Below, piece after piece: positions 14,810-16,942 of a stretch of DNA of 16,942 bases (the first letter of the stretch is position 1; the number at the start of each line of letters is the position of its first letter). Source of the stretch: JAAYBY01 sp964654125 (GTDB taxonomy: Bacteria > Bacillota > Clostridia > Saccharofermentanales > UBA5734); contig CAZZGG010000050.1 of assembly GCA_964654125.1 (NCBI GenBank), positions 1-16,942 on the forward strand, read 5' to 3'. The translations under genes and the position numbers were made by a program. The notes under the pieces were generated by a model. The model saw only the letters and a list, made by a program, of their open reading frames with translations. It was not told where the DNA came from and made no database searches.

Positions 14810-16942
14810 ATGGACAAAAAGTTTGACGTTGCCGGCATGACCTGTGCCTCTTGTTCTGCTGCTGTGGAAAGACAAGTCAGCCGTTTGCCTGGTGTGGCAG
14901 CAGTGCAGGTTAACCTGCTTAACAACAATATGAGCGTTACTTTTGATGAAAGCTCGCTGGACAGCGCAGCTATTATTGCAGCTGTTGAGAAGGCCGGTTA
15001 TGAGGCCAGCCTGGCTGGTGCTGCGGCTACGGTCACTAATAGCCCAGCCAAGGAAGCTAACAGTGATAATGAGCTGGCCCAGATGAAGCAGCGGGTGATA
15101 GTCTCTTTTATCTTCATGATCCCGCTGATGTATCTGGCTATGGGACCGATGCTGGGCCTACCCTTGCCAAGTTGGCTGCTGGGAGAAAAAAACATCGCAG
15201 TTTATGCCCTGAGCCAGTTACTTCTGCTCTTGCCGATCCTCCTGGTCAACCGGATTTATTTCACAGTTGGCTTTAAGACACTCTGGCATAAAAACCCCAA
15301 CATGGATTCCTTGATTGCTATCGGTTCGGCTGCTGCTGTAGCTTATGGCCTTTTTGCCATGTATCAGATTAGTTATGCCCTAGGCCACGGCCAGCTGGAA
15401 GTGGCGGCTGAATATGGCATGGACATTTATTTTGAATCGGCTGGCACGATCTTAACCTTGATCACTCTGGGTAAGTATCTGGAGACAAGATCCAAACGCA
15501 AAACCACTGCAGCAATTGCCAAGCTGATCGATCTGGCCCCCAAGACAGCCTTTGTTGTGCGGGAAGGCCAGGAGCTTGAGATCCCTGTTGAACAGGTACT
15601 GGCAGGAGATAGTGTGCTGGTGCGGCCGGGGGCCTCTATTCCAGTTGACGGTGTGATAGTGGAGGGCCGCACTGCAGTTGATGAATCGATGTTGACCGGT
15701 GAGAGCTTACCAGTAGACAAGGCACCGGGCGACCAACTTTTTGCTGCAACCATCAATCACAGCGGTGCGGTGACCTTGCGGGCAACCAAGGTTGGTGCAG
15801 ATACAACCCTGGCCCGAATTATCGCTATTGTTGAAGAAGCCGGTGCCTCTAAGGCGCCTATCTCCCGTCTGGCTGACAAGATCAGCGGTATCTTTGTACC
15901 TGTTGTTATAGCCATCGCTTTAATTGCCGGAGCCGCCTGGCTTTTGGCCGGTGCCAGTTTTGAATTTGCCTTGTCCACAGCCATAGCTGTTCTGGTTATT
16001 TCTTGCCCGTGTGCTCTGGGTCTGGCTACTCCTGTGGCCATTATGGTGGGAACGGGTAAAGGGGCCAGCCACGGCATCCTGGTCCGCTCTGGTGAGGCTC
16101 TGGAAACGGCCCAGGCAATCGATACAGTCGTTTTGGATAAAACAGGCACTGTCACTGAAGGCAGACCGGAAGTAACTGATGTGTTGCCTCTGGCCGAATT
16201 GACAAAAGAGGAGTTCTTGCTATTGGCTGCTGGTCTGGAAAAGCCCTCTGAACATCCCCTGGCCCAGGCTATCGTCCGTAAAGCGGCAAAGCTGGAGCTG
16301 CAGCTGCCCCAGGCAGAGGATTTTTTAGCAGTGCCTGGCCGCGGTGCTACAGCTCTATTGGGAGGCAGGCGCTACTTGGCTGGCAATCCAGCCTATATGC
16401 AGGAAAATGGTATTGATTTGGAATTGATGGGTCAGCAAATACCTGATTATGCCGCAGCGGGCAAGACTCCCTTGTATTTTGCAGATGAGGCAGGCTTGAT
16501 CGGTGTGATAGCTGTTGCCGACACCCTTAAACCGAGTAGCCGGGCCGCTATCCAAAAGATGCATGATCTAGGTCTTGCTGTCATTATGCTGACGGGTGAC
16601 AACCTGGCCACTGCCCAGGCCATCGGGCGGCAGGCCGGGATCGACCAGGTCATTGCTGATGTGTTGCCCCAGGACAAGGAGAGCCAAGTACGTCTTCTGC
16701 AGGAAAAAGGCCATAAAGTGGCTATGGTCGGTGATGGCATTAACGATGCTCCCGCCTTAATCAGGGCTGATGTCGGGATTGCGATCGGGGCCGGGACAGA
16801 TATAGCTATTGAATCAGCCGATATGATCCTGATGCGCAGCGACCTGGATGACGCTGTGACCTCGATCCTGCTCAGCCGGGCAGTTATCCGCAATATCCGG
16901 CAAAACCTCTTCTGGGCGTTCTTTTACAACGTGGTGATGGTG
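14810..16942 (+). CDS. copA: Copper-exporting P1B-type ATPase, truncated by the window edge
   Basis: An open frame of 711 codons runs to the right edge without a stop. It has one N-terminal heavy-metal-binding domain with GMTCASC (Cys12, Cys15). Hydrophobic segments lie near 95-113, 131-152, 165-185, 204-222, 355-378 and 385-410. The phosphatase motif TGES is at 296-299 and the metal-path motif SCPCALG has CPC at 399-401. The phosphorylation site DKTGT begins at Asp443. Further motifs are SEHP with His482, and GDGIND at 641-646. The edge falls in the seventh helix (…FFYNVVMV), where Tyr-Asn helps bind Cu(I). CPC with FYN points to the copper/silver (P1B-1) group. ATG at 14810 has AAGGAA nine bases upstream. 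Regulation by a CsoR-type repressor is suggested by the upstream dyad. About 30-40 C-terminal residues are probably missing. Confidence 0.96.
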   Translation, partial: MDKKFDVAGMTCASCSAAVERQVSRLPGVAAVQVNLLNNNMSVTFDESSLDSAAIIAAVEKAGYEASLAGAAATVTNSPAKEANSDNELAQMKQRVIVSFIFMIPLMYLAMGPMLGLPLPSWLLGEKNIAVYALSQLLLLLPILLVNRIYFTVGFKTLWHKNPNMDSLIAIGSAAAVAYGLFAMYQISYALGHGQLEVAAEYGMDIYFESAGTILTLITLGKYLETRSKRKTTAAIAKLIDLAPKTAFVVREGQELEIPVEQVLAGDSVLVRPGASIPVDGVIVEGRTAVDESMLTGESLPVDKAPGDQLFAATINHSGAVTLRATKVGADTTLARIIAIVEEAGASKAPISRLADKISGIFVPVVIAIALIAGAAWLLAGASFEFALSTAIAVLVISCPCALGLATPVAIMVGTGKGASHGILVRSGEALETAQAIDTVVLDKTGTVTEGRPEVTDVLPLAELTKEEFLLLAAGLEKPSEHPLAQAIVRKAAKLELQLPQAEDFLAVPGRGATALLGGRRYLAGNPAYMQENGIDLELMGQQIPDYAAAGKTPLYFADEAGLIGVIAVADTLKPSSRAAIQKMHDLGLAVIMLTGDNLATAQAIGRQAGIDQVIADVLPQDKESQVRLLQEKGHKVAMVGDGINDAPALIRADVGIAIGAGTDIAIESADMILMRSDLDDAVTSILLSRAVIRNIRQNLFWAFFYNVVMV

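Noticed and set aside
14656..14928. Minus-strand frame of 90 codons spanning the MATE/copA gap
   Set aside because: It runs antisense through the copA metal-binding domain and the intergenic promoters, with no SD.
16447..16893. Minus-strand open frame of 148 codons
   Set aside because: Antisense to the ATP-binding domain of copA; Ser/Arg/Ala-rich shadow frame.

Overview
The window looks like chromosomal DNA of a Gram-positive bacterium, most likely Bacillota (Firmicutes). Reasons: Shine-Dalgarno (SD) sequences are strong, one of them a perfect 10-base AGGAGGTGAT. GTG starts are common and promoters look SigA-like. The families are typical of that phylum: a BmrCD/TM287-288-type split ABC exporter, MepA-like MATE, CymR-like Rrf2 beside cysK, a LarA-like enzyme, and a CsoR-type operator before copA. 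Base composition is moderately GC-rich by eye and codon use is uniform. I see no insertion sequence, phage gene, rRNA, tRNA or CRISPR array, and no gap over 300 bases without a gene. The species cannot be told from the sequence.

Layout, left to right. (1) 1-257: non-coding as far as I can tell, ending in an extended -10 promoter and a possible 14-codon leader ORF whose stop overlaps the first exporter gene. (2) 258-4994, plus: two half-transporters forming an asymmetric heterodimeric ABC exporter, then a beta-lactamase-fold serine hydrolase. (3) 5035-6474, plus: glucose-6-phosphate dehydrogenase (zwf) with its own promoter, meeting a LarA-family enzyme (6471-7754, minus) tail to tail. (4) 7805-11619, minus: an apparent three-gene operon of type II NADH dehydrogenase with a membrane C-terminal extension, a long-chain polyprenyl diphosphate synthase and a UbiA/MenA prenyltransferase, joined by 8-base stop/start overlaps. 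(5) 11790-13253: an Rrf2 regulator (minus) and cysteine synthase cysK (plus), divergent, sharing a compact promoter/operator region. (6) 13244-14659, minus: a MATE exporter. (7) 14810 to the right edge, plus: a CopA-type copper ATPase, cut off after 711 residues.

The most interesting unit is the ndh2 / prenyl synthase / prenyltransferase operon. It pairs an enzyme that passes NADH electrons to quinone with the two enzymes that make a polyprenyl tail and attach it to a naphthoate head. The same trio, including the NADH dehydrogenase with a membrane tail, forms part of the Listeria flavin-based extracellular electron transfer locus. The other genes of that locus (flavin transferase, flavoprotein reductase, EetA/EetB) are not in this window. 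The operon has a strong candidate operator (23-base dyad over its -10) and a terminator-like hairpin in its leader. Other regulatory signals are a dyad upstream of the LarA-like gene, a shared dyad between the Rrf2 gene and cysK, and a CsoR-like site upstream of copA.
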